Origin: Deltaproteobacteria bacterium | Lineage (GTDB): Bacteria; Desulfobacterota; Desulfuromonadia; Desulfuromonadales; Geopsychrobacteraceae | Direction: 5' to 3' | NCBI GenBank assembly: GCA_024280335.1 | Contig: JAJRQI010000049.1 | Span: 1-64,000, forward strand | DNA: 64,000 nucleotides | Shown: positions 53,198 to 61,499 of the stretch, piece by piece | Numbering within the stretch: the stretch's first letter is position 1 | Layout: each line of letters begins with the position of its first letter | The notes under the pieces: generated by a model | What the model was told of the DNA's origin: nothing | Database searches by the model: none | What the model saw: the letters and a program-made list of their open reading frames with translations, nothing else | Made by a program: the position numbers and the translations under genes

Positions 53198-54201
53198 TGC
53201 TTGCCGATCGCCGCCTGCAGCTGTTTAAACAGGATTTCTTCCTCGGCTGCGCACTGCCGCAGCAGCTGCGCCAGCTCGTCGAATGAATCGCTGATCGCCA
53301 CCCGGCCCTTGCAGACCCGCGCGGCGATCAGCGCAAACTCCCGCCACAGGTCACCGACTTCGGTGCAGCGCTGTGACAAGCCGATCAGCTGGTCGTTCTC
53401 CAGCAGCTCGGCGGCTTCCTGTAAAAAAGCGGCGTAGATGAAGCGGAAGCCGCCACCGCCGGTACCGATCTCCTCCTGCATGCGGATGATGTGCCCGAGC
53501 CGCAAAAGTGTCTGCTGCTCGCCGAGTTTGCCCGGCCAGTTGGCCAGTTGCCGGGCGAGTAGGCGGATGCCGCGTACCCCGATCAAGGGGAGCGGAACAT
53601 GCAGCATCGTCCGGCAGACGTCGCGGATACCCGCTTTAATCGCCTGCGGCAGGTCAAAGCGCTCCGGCATCTTTTCGATGTAGTAGAGTTTCCCCTTCGG
53701 TGCCAGCGCCCCCTTGGCAAAGCGGGCCTTACGCAGGTCGACCGCCGGACAGCGGACCGTCTCCTCAAAGATCGGATCGCTGATCAGATAGTCGTCAGCC
53801 TCTTTGCCGAAGACCACCAGGTTGTGACCGTTGAAATGAAACCGATAGGCGGGCGGAAAGAACGGCAGCCAGAACACCCCGGTCTGCGCTCCGACCGGCC
53901 GCCCGGTTGCGAGCAAGCGATCAAGCTCTGCCTCGGCGGTGGCCGGGTTGCTGAACTGCTGTTTTTTAACCTCGATCCCGAGCCGCCGGGTCGCCTTTTT
54001 GAAGATATGGCCGGGGGCGATGCGACAGGTCGTCAGCGGCAGATAATTGATTTTGATAAAGGGCACATAGGCAAAAAACAGTCCGCCGCCGATGCCGAAG
54101 GCCAGCGCCTCGGAGCAGGGGAGGCCATGATGGTTCAGCAGGTTCGCGGTAACCCCGCTTTCGCAATGGGCGAACTGGCGATGGGTAAAATCGATCTTCA
54201 C
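53194..54201 (-). CDS. BtrH-like acyl-ACP-dependent acyltransferase
   Basis: 335 residues. The first half matches the BtrH N-terminal domain: QFAHCESGVTANLLNHHG with candidate nucleophile Cys13, then His126 in HFNGHNLVVFG and Asp142 in YLISDP, a papain-like Cys-His-Asp set. The second half fits DUF4872. In butirosin synthesis BtrH transfers an acyl group from an ACP to the amine of the antibiotic. Here it overlaps the ABC ATPase and the upstream small gene by 4 bases each, so it may move the cluster's acyl chain from an ACP to an acceptor before export. The acceptor is unknown. Confidence 0.78.
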   Translation of the reverse strand: MKIDFTHRQFAHCESGVTANLLNHHGLPCSEALAFGIGGGLFFAYVPFIKINYLPLTTCRIAPGHIFKKATRRLGIEVKKQQFSNPATAEAELDRLLATGRPVGAQTGVFWLPFFPPAYRFHFNGHNLVVFGKEADDYLISDPIFEETVRCPAVDLRKARFAKGALAPKGKLYYIEKMPERFDLPQAIKAGIRDVCRTMLHVPLPLIGVRGIRLLARQLANWPGKLGEQQTLLRLGHIIRMQEEIGTGGGGFRFIYAAFLQEAAELLENDQLIGLSQRCTEVGDLWREFALIAARVCKGRVAISDSFDELAQLLRQCAAEEEILFKQLQAAIGKQ

Positions 54202-54647
54202 GGCTGTTCACCTTCAATCGGGGTAAATTCGGCCAGCGGCAACAGTGGCAGCTCCGGCAGTTGGCGCAGCTGCGCGACGCTGATACCGAACAGTTCGGCA
54301 TAGGGGTGCAAGGCCACCGCATCCAGCCTGGCGAACACGGCCGGTTTCAGGTGTCGCTTGACACGCCAGCGGGCGATACCGGCATACTCGGAGAGCAGCT
54401 GCGGATCCATCTGCTGCCTGACCATATAGTAAGCCAGGGTGCTCTTCACTCCGGCCTCGATCTCGCCGATCACCACGCGCAGCTGATCGGCAATCGCCGC
54501 CCAGGCCTGACGCAGGGCAATATTCTTCACCTCCCAGCCGTCACTCGGTTCAAGCGTATAGTGTCCGTCGCTGTCGACGGCATAACTGACTTCACGGCAA
54601 CCGGCATTCAGGCCGCCCTGTTGGGGTACATTGGCTTTTTTCATCAT
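54198..54647 (-). CDS. small protein of unknown function, next to the BtrH-like gene
   Basis: 149 residues, mostly alpha-helical by appearance, with no signal peptide or membrane span. The middle (EYAGIARWRVKRHLKPAVFA, RLDAVALHPYAELFGISVAQ) looks like a helix-turn-helix and may bind DNA or a partner protein. The opening has a Cys (NAGCREVSYAVDSDGHY). No family recognised. It heads the sub-operon 54647 to 49964 and overlaps the BtrH-like gene start by 4 bases; a 171-base gap separates it from the PagL-like gene upstream. It might be a local regulator or BtrH accessory. Confidence 0.65.
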   Translation of the reverse strand: MMKKANVPQQGGLNAGCREVSYAVDSDGHYTLEPSDGWEVKNIALRQAWAAIADQLRVVIGEIEAGVKSTLAYYMVRQQMDPQLLSEYAGIARWRVKRHLKPAVFARLDAVALHPYAELFGISVAQLRQLPELPLLPLAEFTPIEGEQP

Positions 54648-54684
54648 TCACTTTCGGTCATTGCTTCGAACTTTAAACCCCCTG

Positions 54685-54783
54685 GACACGGATAAAGTCT
54701 GTTTTCCACGGATCAAGCCGTTACCGCCAAGATTGCTCCTCGCATTGAATCTAAATCTGTGTTCATCCGTGAATATCCGTGTC
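54685..54783. repeat. inverted repeat GACACGGATA / TATCCGTGTC
   Basis: Perfect 10-base arms at 54685-54694 and 54774-54783 in the 171-base gap between two cluster genes, with additional CACGGAT/ATCCGTG units inside. The CATCCGTG/CACGGATA sequence is a widespread intergenic repeat in proteobacteria. The only gap of this size in the operon, it may hold an internal promoter or processing site. Confidence 0.55.
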
Positions 54784-54818
54784 CCATTGCCCTTGACCAG
54801 GATAACCTGACTGCAGTT

Positions 54819-55394
54819 TCAGAATAGATATCCGATCATCAGCAGCGCCGAATTGATGCCGCGATTCTCTTTATAAAGATTGCCGTTGGAAATATGATGC
54901 AAGCGTAAAGCCACGCTCAGCGCGCCACCGCCGCTCAAAGCGTATTCACCACCGACACCGAGCTGCGGATTGAAGTTGAATCTCATCCCCTGACCCTCCA
55001 CCTGAAAATCGGTATAGATCAGGCCGATCCCCGCCTCGGCATAGGGGGTCCAGTTGCCACGACGGAAATACTCAAGATAATAGAGCGCCAGTGCATTGAC
55101 AGCCAGCAGCCCGCGCTGATTTTTAGCGGTGCTGATTCCAACGTTGGCTTCCAGCTTGAGCCGCAACGACTCCGGCGCAGCATGCCAGAAGACCCGATCA
55201 TAATCGAGCAGCAACTGCCCCTGCATAATCAGCAGACCGAAGCGGTCCGGATCGTAGGCACTGCCGACCAGCAGGCCGACGCCATAACGGGTCGGGGCAA
55301 AACCTTCTGTCTGCGGCTCTGCCGCTTGTGCCTGCCCCGGCCGGACCAGCCCCAGAGAGCAGAGCAGCGAAAAAAAGATCAGTAGCGTTCGCAT
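54819..55394 (-). CDS. PagL-like lipid A 3-O-deacylase
   Basis: 191 residues. Signal peptide TLLIFFSLLCSLGLVRPGQA. The mature part is a small outer-membrane barrel ending in Phe. The PagL pattern HHISNGN is present with His167 and Ser169 as expected catalytic residues; the position of the third residue by spacing (12 after Ser) is Asn181 (RGINS), where Pseudomonas PagL has Glu. It removes the 3-position acyl chain of lipid A in characterised members. Its place 9 bases after the Cys-less KAS gene suggests either remodelling of outer-membrane lipid to accept the cluster product or an acyl-transfer role. Confidence 0.8.
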   Translation of the reverse strand: MRTLLIFFSLLCSLGLVRPGQAQAAEPQTEGFAPTRYGVGLLVGSAYDPDRFGLLIMQGQLLLDYDRVFWHAAPESLRLKLEANVGISTAKNQRGLLAVNALALYYLEYFRRGNWTPYAEAGIGLIYTDFQVEGQGMRFNFNPQLGVGGEYALSGGGALSVALRLHHISNGNLYKENRGINSALLMIGYLF

Positions 55395-55403
55395 GGCAAC
55401 CTT

Positions 55404-56495
55404 TTAGAGCGACAAGCGGATCAGGCCGTAATCGCCACCCGGGCCGAACTTCAAACAGCTGATTTTTTCATCCGAAAATTGCCGGCCAGCGGCCTCCGCC
55501 GCATCATTGGCGCAACCGTTAACTGCAGGATTTGGGTAACGGGTGCGATCAGCCAACGACAGCGCCGCCACCGCCAGATCGAACCCGGCCGCCGTCGGAA
55601 AACTGCCGAAGAGCGGTGCGTAGGCGGTCGCTTCCCGCCCTTTGAGCAGCTGCGCATAGTAGCGACCGCACTCTTTGTGCCCATCGGCACCGACAATCAG
55701 CATATCGTCCTGTGGCAACTCGACCGCATTGACGAGATGATTGCCGAGCCTGACGCTATCGATATAGCCGTAGGGCGCATACTCCTGCGCTTTTGTCAGC
55801 ACCAAGAAGACCGCTCCCTCACCGACCACCGCACTCTGCTGGTCGAAGCTAAACGGCTGGATCGGTCCCTGCTCACCGTCGGTAAAGAACTGCTGGCGAC
55901 AGTAGCGCAGCACCTCACAATACTCATCAATCGCCCCGAACAGCACCCGATCGACCCGCCCCTCGGCTAACCAAAGTTGCGCGGTCAACAGTGCCGATGC
56001 GACCGACATTTCAAACTGGGTCACAGTCAGGCTCGGTGCCGTCGCCTTGAACTGCATCGACACATGCGCGGCCGCAGCATTGTGTACCGAATTGGAAAAG
56101 TGGGTCGGTGAACTGCACGCATAACCGAAATCGAGATAGGAATCGAGGAAATCGAAGGTGGTCTTCAGGGTTCCGTAGCCGGTCGCGATCACCACGCCGG
56201 TCCGCGAGCGGTCGGCTTCGAGCAGATCGGCATCTTTAAGTGCCAGACAGGCTCCGAGCAGGGTCATCCGCGAAAAATGATCGATGCGCCGCAGCGCCCG
56301 CTTCGGGATAAACTCACTCAACTCCTCGACCGAACTTCGATAGGTCGGGAACCGGTCGGCTTCGCCGTTGCGTTCGAGGCAAACCTCCTGCGGGGCAACC
56401 CGACCGGTTTGCAATGCGCTGCGCAACGCTTCGACGCCATTGCCGCAGCCACAGCAGATCCCGATTCCCAGAATTGCCATACGCATATCAGCCAT
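55404..56495 (-). CDS. Cys-less beta-ketoacyl synthase homologue (chain-length-factor-like)
   Basis: 363 residues of the KAS I/II fold, aligning with the next gene, but the nucleophile is lost: where KAS II reads TVVNACSSGTDA, this reads TVTQFEMSVASA, placing Glu at the Cys position. The two catalytic His motifs (NAHGTGT, GHTLGAAG) are also not found (the second aligns with SFPTAAGFDL). This is the pattern of a chain-length factor (KAS-beta), which forms a heterodimer with an active KAS. It overlaps the active KAS II gene by 8 bases, as partner subunits typically do. Confidence 0.82.
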   Translation of the reverse strand: MADMRMAILGIGICCGCGNGVEALRSALQTGRVAPQEVCLERNGEADRFPTYRSSVEELSEFIPKRALRRIDHFSRMTLLGACLALKDADLLEADRSRTGVVIATGYGTLKTTFDFLDSYLDFGYACSSPTHFSNSVHNAAAAHVSMQFKATAPSLTVTQFEMSVASALLTAQLWLAEGRVDRVLFGAIDEYCEVLRYCRQQFFTDGEQGPIQPFSFDQQSAVVGEGAVFLVLTKAQEYAPYGYIDSVRLGNHLVNAVELPQDDMLIVGADGHKECGRYYAQLLKGREATAYAPLFGSFPTAAGFDLAVAALSLADRTRYPNPAVNGCANDAAEAAGRQFSDEKISCLKFGPGGDYGLIRLSL

Positions 56496-57675
56496 CTCCT
56501 TTGGCGAGGATCAGTACCGCGTTATTGCCGCCGAAGGCGAGCGATTCCGACAGGGCGACATCCCCCTCGACCCGGCTGTTTTCACGCAGCGGGGTCGCGG
56601 GCAGCTCCGGATCGGGTGTGGAAAAACCGATATTAGCCGGCAGCTCGCCACGCTGTAAACAGGCCAAGGTGAACACCGCTTCGATCGCCCCGGCCGCGCC
56701 GAGGGTATGACCGGTGTAGCCTTTGGTCGAGACGAACGGCACGCCCGGCAGAACTTCATGCAGCACCCGGCTTTCGACCCGATCATTATCGGGGGTGCCG
56801 GTGCCGTGGGCATTGACAAAAGCAATCTGCTCCGGTGTCACCTGTGCCGCCGCAAATGCTTCACGCAGCGCCTGTTTGAGCCCGGCACCGTCAGGATGTG
56901 GCGCGGTCAGGTGATAGGCGTCACAAGCCGAACCATAGCCGAGCAGGTAACCACGGGCTTTTTTTCCGTCACGAACCGCCTCGCTCTCGAGAATCAGCAT
57001 CCCCGCTCCCTCACCGAGATTCAGCCCTTTACGATGCAGGTCGAACGGTTTGCACGGTTCGGTGTCGGTGATCATCAAAGAGCTGAAACCGGCGTAGGTG
57101 ACCCGCGCCAACTCGTCGGCGCCACCAGCAATGGCAATATCGCAGACCCCGGCGCGTAACCAAGCCGCAGCGATACCGATCGCATCGGTTCCAGAAGAAC
57201 AGGCGTTGACTACGGTCTGATTCGGTCCGTCGAGTTGCAGCTGCCGGGCGATCAGCGCAGCCGGATTGCTGCGTAAATAACGCTCGATGGTAGCCAGCCC
57301 CGGATCCCCATCGGTCTTGTAGGCCCGATAGAAATCATCACAATTCAGCGCACAGCCGACCGTGGTGCCGATGCAGACGCCGACCCGCTTGCCACGCAGA
57401 CTTGCCACGTCCCAGCACGCATCATCCAGCGCTTCGAGGGTCGCAGCCAGAGCCAGCTGGCTGGTCCGGGCATGGATGGTTTCGCACATATCGAGCGGCA
57501 GTTCTAACCCGTCACGCAGCTCCAGCACCGGGTAACTGACCGGATGATCGGTCGAAAAACGCTGTGGTGGCTGCGGATTGCGCTGATTGCGGAACAGGCT
57601 CTGCATCGATTCGGCAAGGTTCATTCCCGCGCCGGAAAGACAACCCAGCCCGGTGATGGCGACTCCTTGCTTCAT
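56488..57675 (-). CDS. beta-ketoacyl-ACP synthase II-like enzyme (active KAS)
   Basis: 395 residues. Full catalytic set: Cys in VVNACSSGTDAIG, His in NAHGTGTPDNDR and His in KGYTGHTLGAAGAIEA. The length is slightly below FabF (about 412). It elongates an ACP-bound chain with malonyl-ACP and probably works with the Cys-less homologue 55404-56495, whose gene overlaps it. It also overlaps the ACP gene (57672-57926) by 4 bases. This ACP-KAS-CLF order is the minimal-PKS arrangement in reverse. Confidence 0.93.
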   Translation of the reverse strand: MKQGVAITGLGCLSGAGMNLAESMQSLFRNQRNPQPPQRFSTDHPVSYPVLELRDGLELPLDMCETIHARTSQLALAATLEALDDACWDVASLRGKRVGVCIGTTVGCALNCDDFYRAYKTDGDPGLATIERYLRSNPAALIARQLQLDGPNQTVVNACSSGTDAIGIAAAWLRAGVCDIAIAGGADELARVTYAGFSSLMITDTEPCKPFDLHRKGLNLGEGAGMLILESEAVRDGKKARGYLLGYGSACDAYHLTAPHPDGAGLKQALREAFAAAQVTPEQIAFVNAHGTGTPDNDRVESRVLHEVLPGVPFVSTKGYTGHTLGAAGAIEAVFTLACLQRGELPANIGFSTPDPELPATPLRENSRVEGDVALSESLAFGGNNAVLILAKGDG

Positions 57676-57926
57676 CCCTGCTGCTTGGCCTCGATGAAAG
57701 CGGCCAGGGTGCTGATCGTCTGCAGCGCCGGACGGCCCTCTTCCATATCCTTGATCTCGACGCCGAAATGCTTCTGTACGACTACCACCAATTCGACGGC
57801 ATCGAGCGAATCGAGCCCCAGACCTTCACCGAACAGCGGCTCCTCGTCACCGATCTCTTCAGGCGTCACATCTTCCAGATTTAACTCCTCAATCAACACT
57901 TGCTTCAATTTTTGCTTGATATCCAT
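57672..57926 (-). CDS. acyl carrier protein, copy 2
   Basis: 84 residues; Ser40 in GLGLDSLDAVELVVVVQ is the phosphopantetheine site. The helix II region is close to the first ACP (50792) and both share the ending ..LAAFIEAKQ / LADFIRLKQ, so they are paralogues. It lies 4 bases after the acyltransferase gene and overlaps the KAS II gene, suggesting direct partnership with the KAS pair. Confidence 0.93.
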   Translation of the reverse strand: MDIKQKLKQVLIEELNLEDVTPEEIGDEEPLFGEGLGLDSLDAVELVVVVQKHFGVEIKDMEEGRPALQTISTLAAFIEAKQQG

Positions 57927-57930
57927 TCAA

Positions 57931-58872
57931 TCACTCCTGCTCGGCCGGTTCTGATTGGCTACCCGACCACATGTTATGAAAGTTGTAGAACTGGTACGGA
58001 TGCTGACGGCTGAACTCCTCCAGCACGACAGCGAACTCTTGTACATAGGGGGCAAAATGCTCGGTGCTGCGCCCCTTGATCTGCGGTACGCGCAGCACCT
58101 TGGCCAACTGCACCCGATAACTGTCGGGACCGGTTTTACGAGTGAAAAAAATCACCAGCGGCGCGCCGGTTGCCGAGGCCAGTTTATAGGCGCTGAACGG
58201 CAACGGCGCCGGTTCACCGAGAAAATCGACCGGAGTACTGCTTTTGTCGCTGCCGAGCAGCCGGTCGCCCATAACGCTGAGAATCTGCCCCTGCTTGAGC
58301 ACACCAAGCATTTCGAGGGTTCCGCCGAGATATCCGGTCGGATCGATGACCTGATAAGGGCAGGGGATCCCGGCATGTTCGTAGTAGTGCCGGTCGATAT
58401 CGCCATCCTCGCGGCGCATCAGCATGTTGACCGGCCGCTGTAAAAATTCCAGCGCCGACATCGCCAGCTGCCAGCAACCGACATGGGCGGTCATCAGAAT
58501 CATGCCGCGATTCTCAGCGCAGAGTTCCAGCAGCTCTTCACGACCATCCAGACAGACCTGAAACGATTCGGCTCCAAGGATACCGACCACTGCCCGATCG
58601 ATCAACACCTTGCCGAACTCGAGAATCAGCCGGTAGCAGTGCCAGAGACGTTGCAATCCGGAACTCTCGGGGAAGCGCCGCGCCAGATAATGACCGGCCC
58701 GCGCTCTGGCCAGCGGGCTGAACAGCACATACCAGGCGACGACAAAATAGAGCATCAGGTAAGCCGCTTTTCGACCACCCAGCTTTATCGTCAGATAGAA
58801 AGCCCGGTGCTGCCAACCGCTGCCGATACTGCGGCTTGACCAGCTGTTTTTATCGTTAGATTGCTTCAGCAT
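57931..58872 (-). CDS. LpxL/HtrB-like lipid acyltransferase
   Basis: 313 residues. An N-terminal membrane helix (AAYLMLYFVVAWYVLFSPLA, about 34-53) is followed by the LpxL/LpxM-type acyltransferase fold: MTAHVGCWQLAMSALEF, VNMLMRREDGDIDRHYYEHA, GQILSVMGDRLLG and GAPLVIFFTRKTG. In the family the first motif is H-x4-E/D; here it reads H-V-G-C-W-Q, so the acidic partner of the catalytic His is Gln. It probably transfers the cluster's acyl chain from an ACP to a lipid at the inner membrane. It overlaps the GT2 gene by 17 bases. Confidence 0.85.
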   Translation of the reverse strand: MLKQSNDKNSWSSRSIGSGWQHRAFYLTIKLGGRKAAYLMLYFVVAWYVLFSPLARARAGHYLARRFPESSGLQRLWHCYRLILEFGKVLIDRAVVGILGAESFQVCLDGREELLELCAENRGMILMTAHVGCWQLAMSALEFLQRPVNMLMRREDGDIDRHYYEHAGIPCPYQVIDPTGYLGGTLEMLGVLKQGQILSVMGDRLLGSDKSSTPVDFLGEPAPLPFSAYKLASATGAPLVIFFTRKTGPDSYRVQLAKVLRVPQIKGRSTEHFAPYVQEFAVVLEEFSRQHPYQFYNFHNMWSGSQSEPAEQE

Positions 58873-60046
58873 CTTCCTTTTGAACCGACTCTGCCAGCAG
58901 ATAAGTCAAGACCCCGACCAGCAGCGCCAACAACGGCGCCAGCAGCAACGAACCTAAAAACCATTCATAAAAACGCTCAAACGCCTGATAGCCGAGGGTC
59001 TCCAGTGAAAGCTCGGTCAACCAGCGACCGTGACGGAAGTAGTGACCGAGTTCAATACAGAGTGCCGGGACGATCGGCGGCATGCAGAGTTGACTGCTGC
59101 TGACCGCCGCCACCTTGTTTAAACGAAAAAATCCGCAGACGAACAGGATGGCGATGGTGTGAAAAAATATCAATGGCCAAGTACCAAGCAAGATCCCGAC
59201 CCCGGCGGCCACTGCCAGACGTTGCGGGCTGCGGTTCTCCCGCAGCAGTTGTCGAATCGAAGCTAGCGGGCGAAATATTGACAAAGCTTTCAACGTGCCG
59301 CTGTTGGTGGTCTGACTTTCAATAATCTTACGATGCGGCCAGGGCAGAACCGAACGCGACGTCAAATGGGTATTCAGCAGGGTCAAGCGCCAGTTGTCGA
59401 CAAAGCCGCGAAAATGGGAAATCCGCTCATCGTTCGGCGGATAGTAGACCGAAATATCAATATCCCGCAACTCCAGACCGGCCCAGGCACTGCGGACCAG
59501 CACTTCAACCTCGAAATTGTAGCGCCGCGTCCAGAAATTCAGCCGGGCAAAGATCAGCAGCGGATAGGCGCGGAAACCGCTCTGACTGTCCTTCAACCGG
59601 CTGCCGGTCTGCAATCGCAACCAGAAGTTGGAAAACTGCCGCCCGAAGCGGGAGGAAGCGGGGATCGAATCCTGATCAAAATCCCGATGACCAACGATCA
59701 GCGCCTGCGGATGCTCAGTAATTGCAGCAAAAAACCGGGGAAGTTCAGCCGGATCGTGCTGGCCGTCGGCATCCAGACAGACCATGTGCGTATAGCCCCG
59801 CTGCAAGCCCCACTCGGCAGCGGTCAACAGCGCCGCCCCCTTACCCTGATTATTCGGGTGTCGAACAAACTCCAGCGGTAAACCTGCCAGCAATCCGGCA
59901 ACCGACTCACTGCTGCCATCATCGATCACCAACACCGACGGGTGCAGCTTAAGCACCCCATCAACAACCTGACGCAAGGTTGCCGAATGATTGTAGACCG
60001 GCACGACCACCAGAATTTTTTTTGCCGGCAAATCAGGAGCTGCCAT
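58856..60046 (-). CDS. family 2 glycosyltransferase fused to DUF2062
   Basis: 396 residues. The GT2 domain (about 8-240) begins KILVVVPVYNHSATLRQVVD with a nucleotide-binding VLVIDDGSS and the DXD-type LDADGQHDPAE. A membrane-rich C-terminal part (about 275-390) is DUF2062 (LAVAAGVGILLGTWPLIFFH). GT2-DUF2062 fusions occur in lipid-modifying clusters and may glycosylate a lipid carrier at the membrane. It overlaps the radical SAM gene 60033 by 14 bases and the acyltransferase 57931 by 17. Confidence 0.88.
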   Translation of the reverse strand: MAAPDLPAKKILVVVPVYNHSATLRQVVDGVLKLHPSVLVIDDGSSESVAGLLAGLPLEFVRHPNNQGKGAALLTAAEWGLQRGYTHMVCLDADGQHDPAELPRFFAAITEHPQALIVGHRDFDQDSIPASSRFGRQFSNFWLRLQTGSRLKDSQSGFRAYPLLIFARLNFWTRRYNFEVEVLVRSAWAGLELRDIDISVYYPPNDERISHFRGFVDNWRLTLLNTHLTSRSVLPWPHRKIIESQTTNSGTLKALSIFRPLASIRQLLRENRSPQRLAVAAGVGILLGTWPLIFFHTIAILFVCGFFRLNKVAAVSSSQLCMPPIVPALCIELGHYFRHGRWLTELSLETLGYQAFERFYEWFLGSLLLAPLLALLVGVLTYLLAESVQKEDAEAI

Positions 60047-61484
60047 AGCGCTTATTACTCAGGGCGAAACGCAAAAACTGTCCGCCGCTGGCGATAAAAC
60101 GCCGCCAGCTGTCGGGCGATTTCCAGAGCATACTCAGATAGCCGAGCAACACCCGGTTGCGTTTGAAATGGCTCTTGTAAAATTCGATAAACAACCGCTC
60201 CAGCTGCTCCTTCTCCATCCCCTGCGGCACGAACTGAAAATGCATGCAGTCCATCTTCTGCCAGTCCTCATCAAAACTGCCGAGTTGATGAATCTTCTCG
60301 TAGATCGGCGAGCCGGGAAAGGGGGTGAACTTGGCCAGATTGAAATCGTCGATCGGCAATGAAAAGACGTAATCCATGCTGCGCCGGATCGAGGCTTCAC
60401 TCTCGCCCGGCAGGCCGATCATCAACAAACCCTTGGTGCGGATACCGCAGGCTTTGATAGTGCGGATCGTCTCCGCCAACCGGTCGAGATCGGCGTTCTG
60501 CCGATGCTGGGCGAGCAGCTGCGGGTCGCCCGTTTCGATCCCCAAGCTGACCATCCAGCAGCCGGAAGCCTTCATCAGCTGTAACAGCTCGCGATCGACA
60601 TGCTCGGCGCGTACCGCACAGTTGAAGGTCATCCCCAGCGGTCGGTCGATCAACATCCGGCAGAATTGTTCGACCCGACCGCGATGTAAAGTAAACTGGT
60701 CATCATAGAAATTGATATGTCGGATACCGAATCGATCGCGCAGATACTGCAGATGCCGGTAGAGATAATCGGCCGAATTATAGCGGAAGCCGCGCTGAAA
60801 GACGCTGCGGTCACAGTAGCTGCAACTGTAGGGGCAGCCGCGACTGGAGATGCAACTGCTGTTCGGTGCGGTCGGGTAGTTGAAGATCGGCAGCTTGTAG
60901 GCCTCCGGATAACCGGCCAGCTTTTCATAGGCCGGAAACGGCAGCTCGTCGAGAACCAGCGCATCGTTGCGATAGTCGTTATTGACGATCGTACCGTCAG
61001 CGGCTCGCCAGACCAGGCCAGCGACATCCTGTGGCTCAGCACCAGCCAACTGCGCCAGTTCGAGCAGGGTCTGCTCCCCTTCACCGATCACCGCATAATC
61101 GATCAGCGGGGAGAATTCCAGCACTTTCTCCTGCAAGGCCGAAACGTGCGCGCCGCCGAACACCGTGCGGATCTCCGGCACTTCTTGTTTGGCCAACTGC
61201 GCCAGCCGCACACCGTCATGAAAACTGGCGGTGGTGCAGCTGAAACCGATCATGCCGGGGCGCTCATGACGCAGCAGTTCCAGCAAACGGCTGTCGGCAT
61301 CCGGGTGCGCGTAGCAATCGAGGATCAGACTGTCCAGCCCGGCGCGGTCGAGATAGGCGGCGATACTCGCCAACCCGAGCGGCGGCATGATATTCGCCCT
61401 GCGCGAGATATCGTTTGCGGCGGCGTCAAGCTGATAACCGAGCGGATGAACCAGGAGGATTTTTTGATTATTCAGTTCTGCCAT
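60033..61484 (-). CDS. B12-binding radical SAM enzyme
   Basis: 483 residues. Cobalamin domain about 1-150 (KILLVHPLGYQLDAAANDIS, IRTVFGGAHVSALQEKVLEF, YAVIGEGEQTLLEL). Radical SAM triad CPYSCSYC near residue 215 in SSRGCPYSCSYCDRSVFQR. A glycine-rich loop SLGIETGDPQLLAQH and GLPGESEASIRRSMDYVFSL follow, ending with a basic tail. The P-methylase/BchE-like class has B12 and an iron-sulfur cluster to methylate or cyclise unactivated carbons. One of three consecutive genes of this kind at the right end. Confidence 0.9.
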   Translation of the reverse strand: MAELNNQKILLVHPLGYQLDAAANDISRRANIMPPLGLASIAAYLDRAGLDSLILDCYAHPDADSRLLELLRHERPGMIGFSCTTASFHDGVRLAQLAKQEVPEIRTVFGGAHVSALQEKVLEFSPLIDYAVIGEGEQTLLELAQLAGAEPQDVAGLVWRAADGTIVNNDYRNDALVLDELPFPAYEKLAGYPEAYKLPIFNYPTAPNSSCISSRGCPYSCSYCDRSVFQRGFRYNSADYLYRHLQYLRDRFGIRHINFYDDQFTLHRGRVEQFCRMLIDRPLGMTFNCAVRAEHVDRELLQLMKASGCWMVSLGIETGDPQLLAQHRQNADLDRLAETIRTIKACGIRTKGLLMIGLPGESEASIRRSMDYVFSLPIDDFNLAKFTPFPGSPIYEKIHQLGSFDEDWQKMDCMHFQFVPQGMEKEQLERLFIEFYKSHFKRNRVLLGYLSMLWKSPDSWRRFIASGGQFLRFALSNKRYGSS

Positions 61485-61499
61485 CTACCAAGCCCGGAG

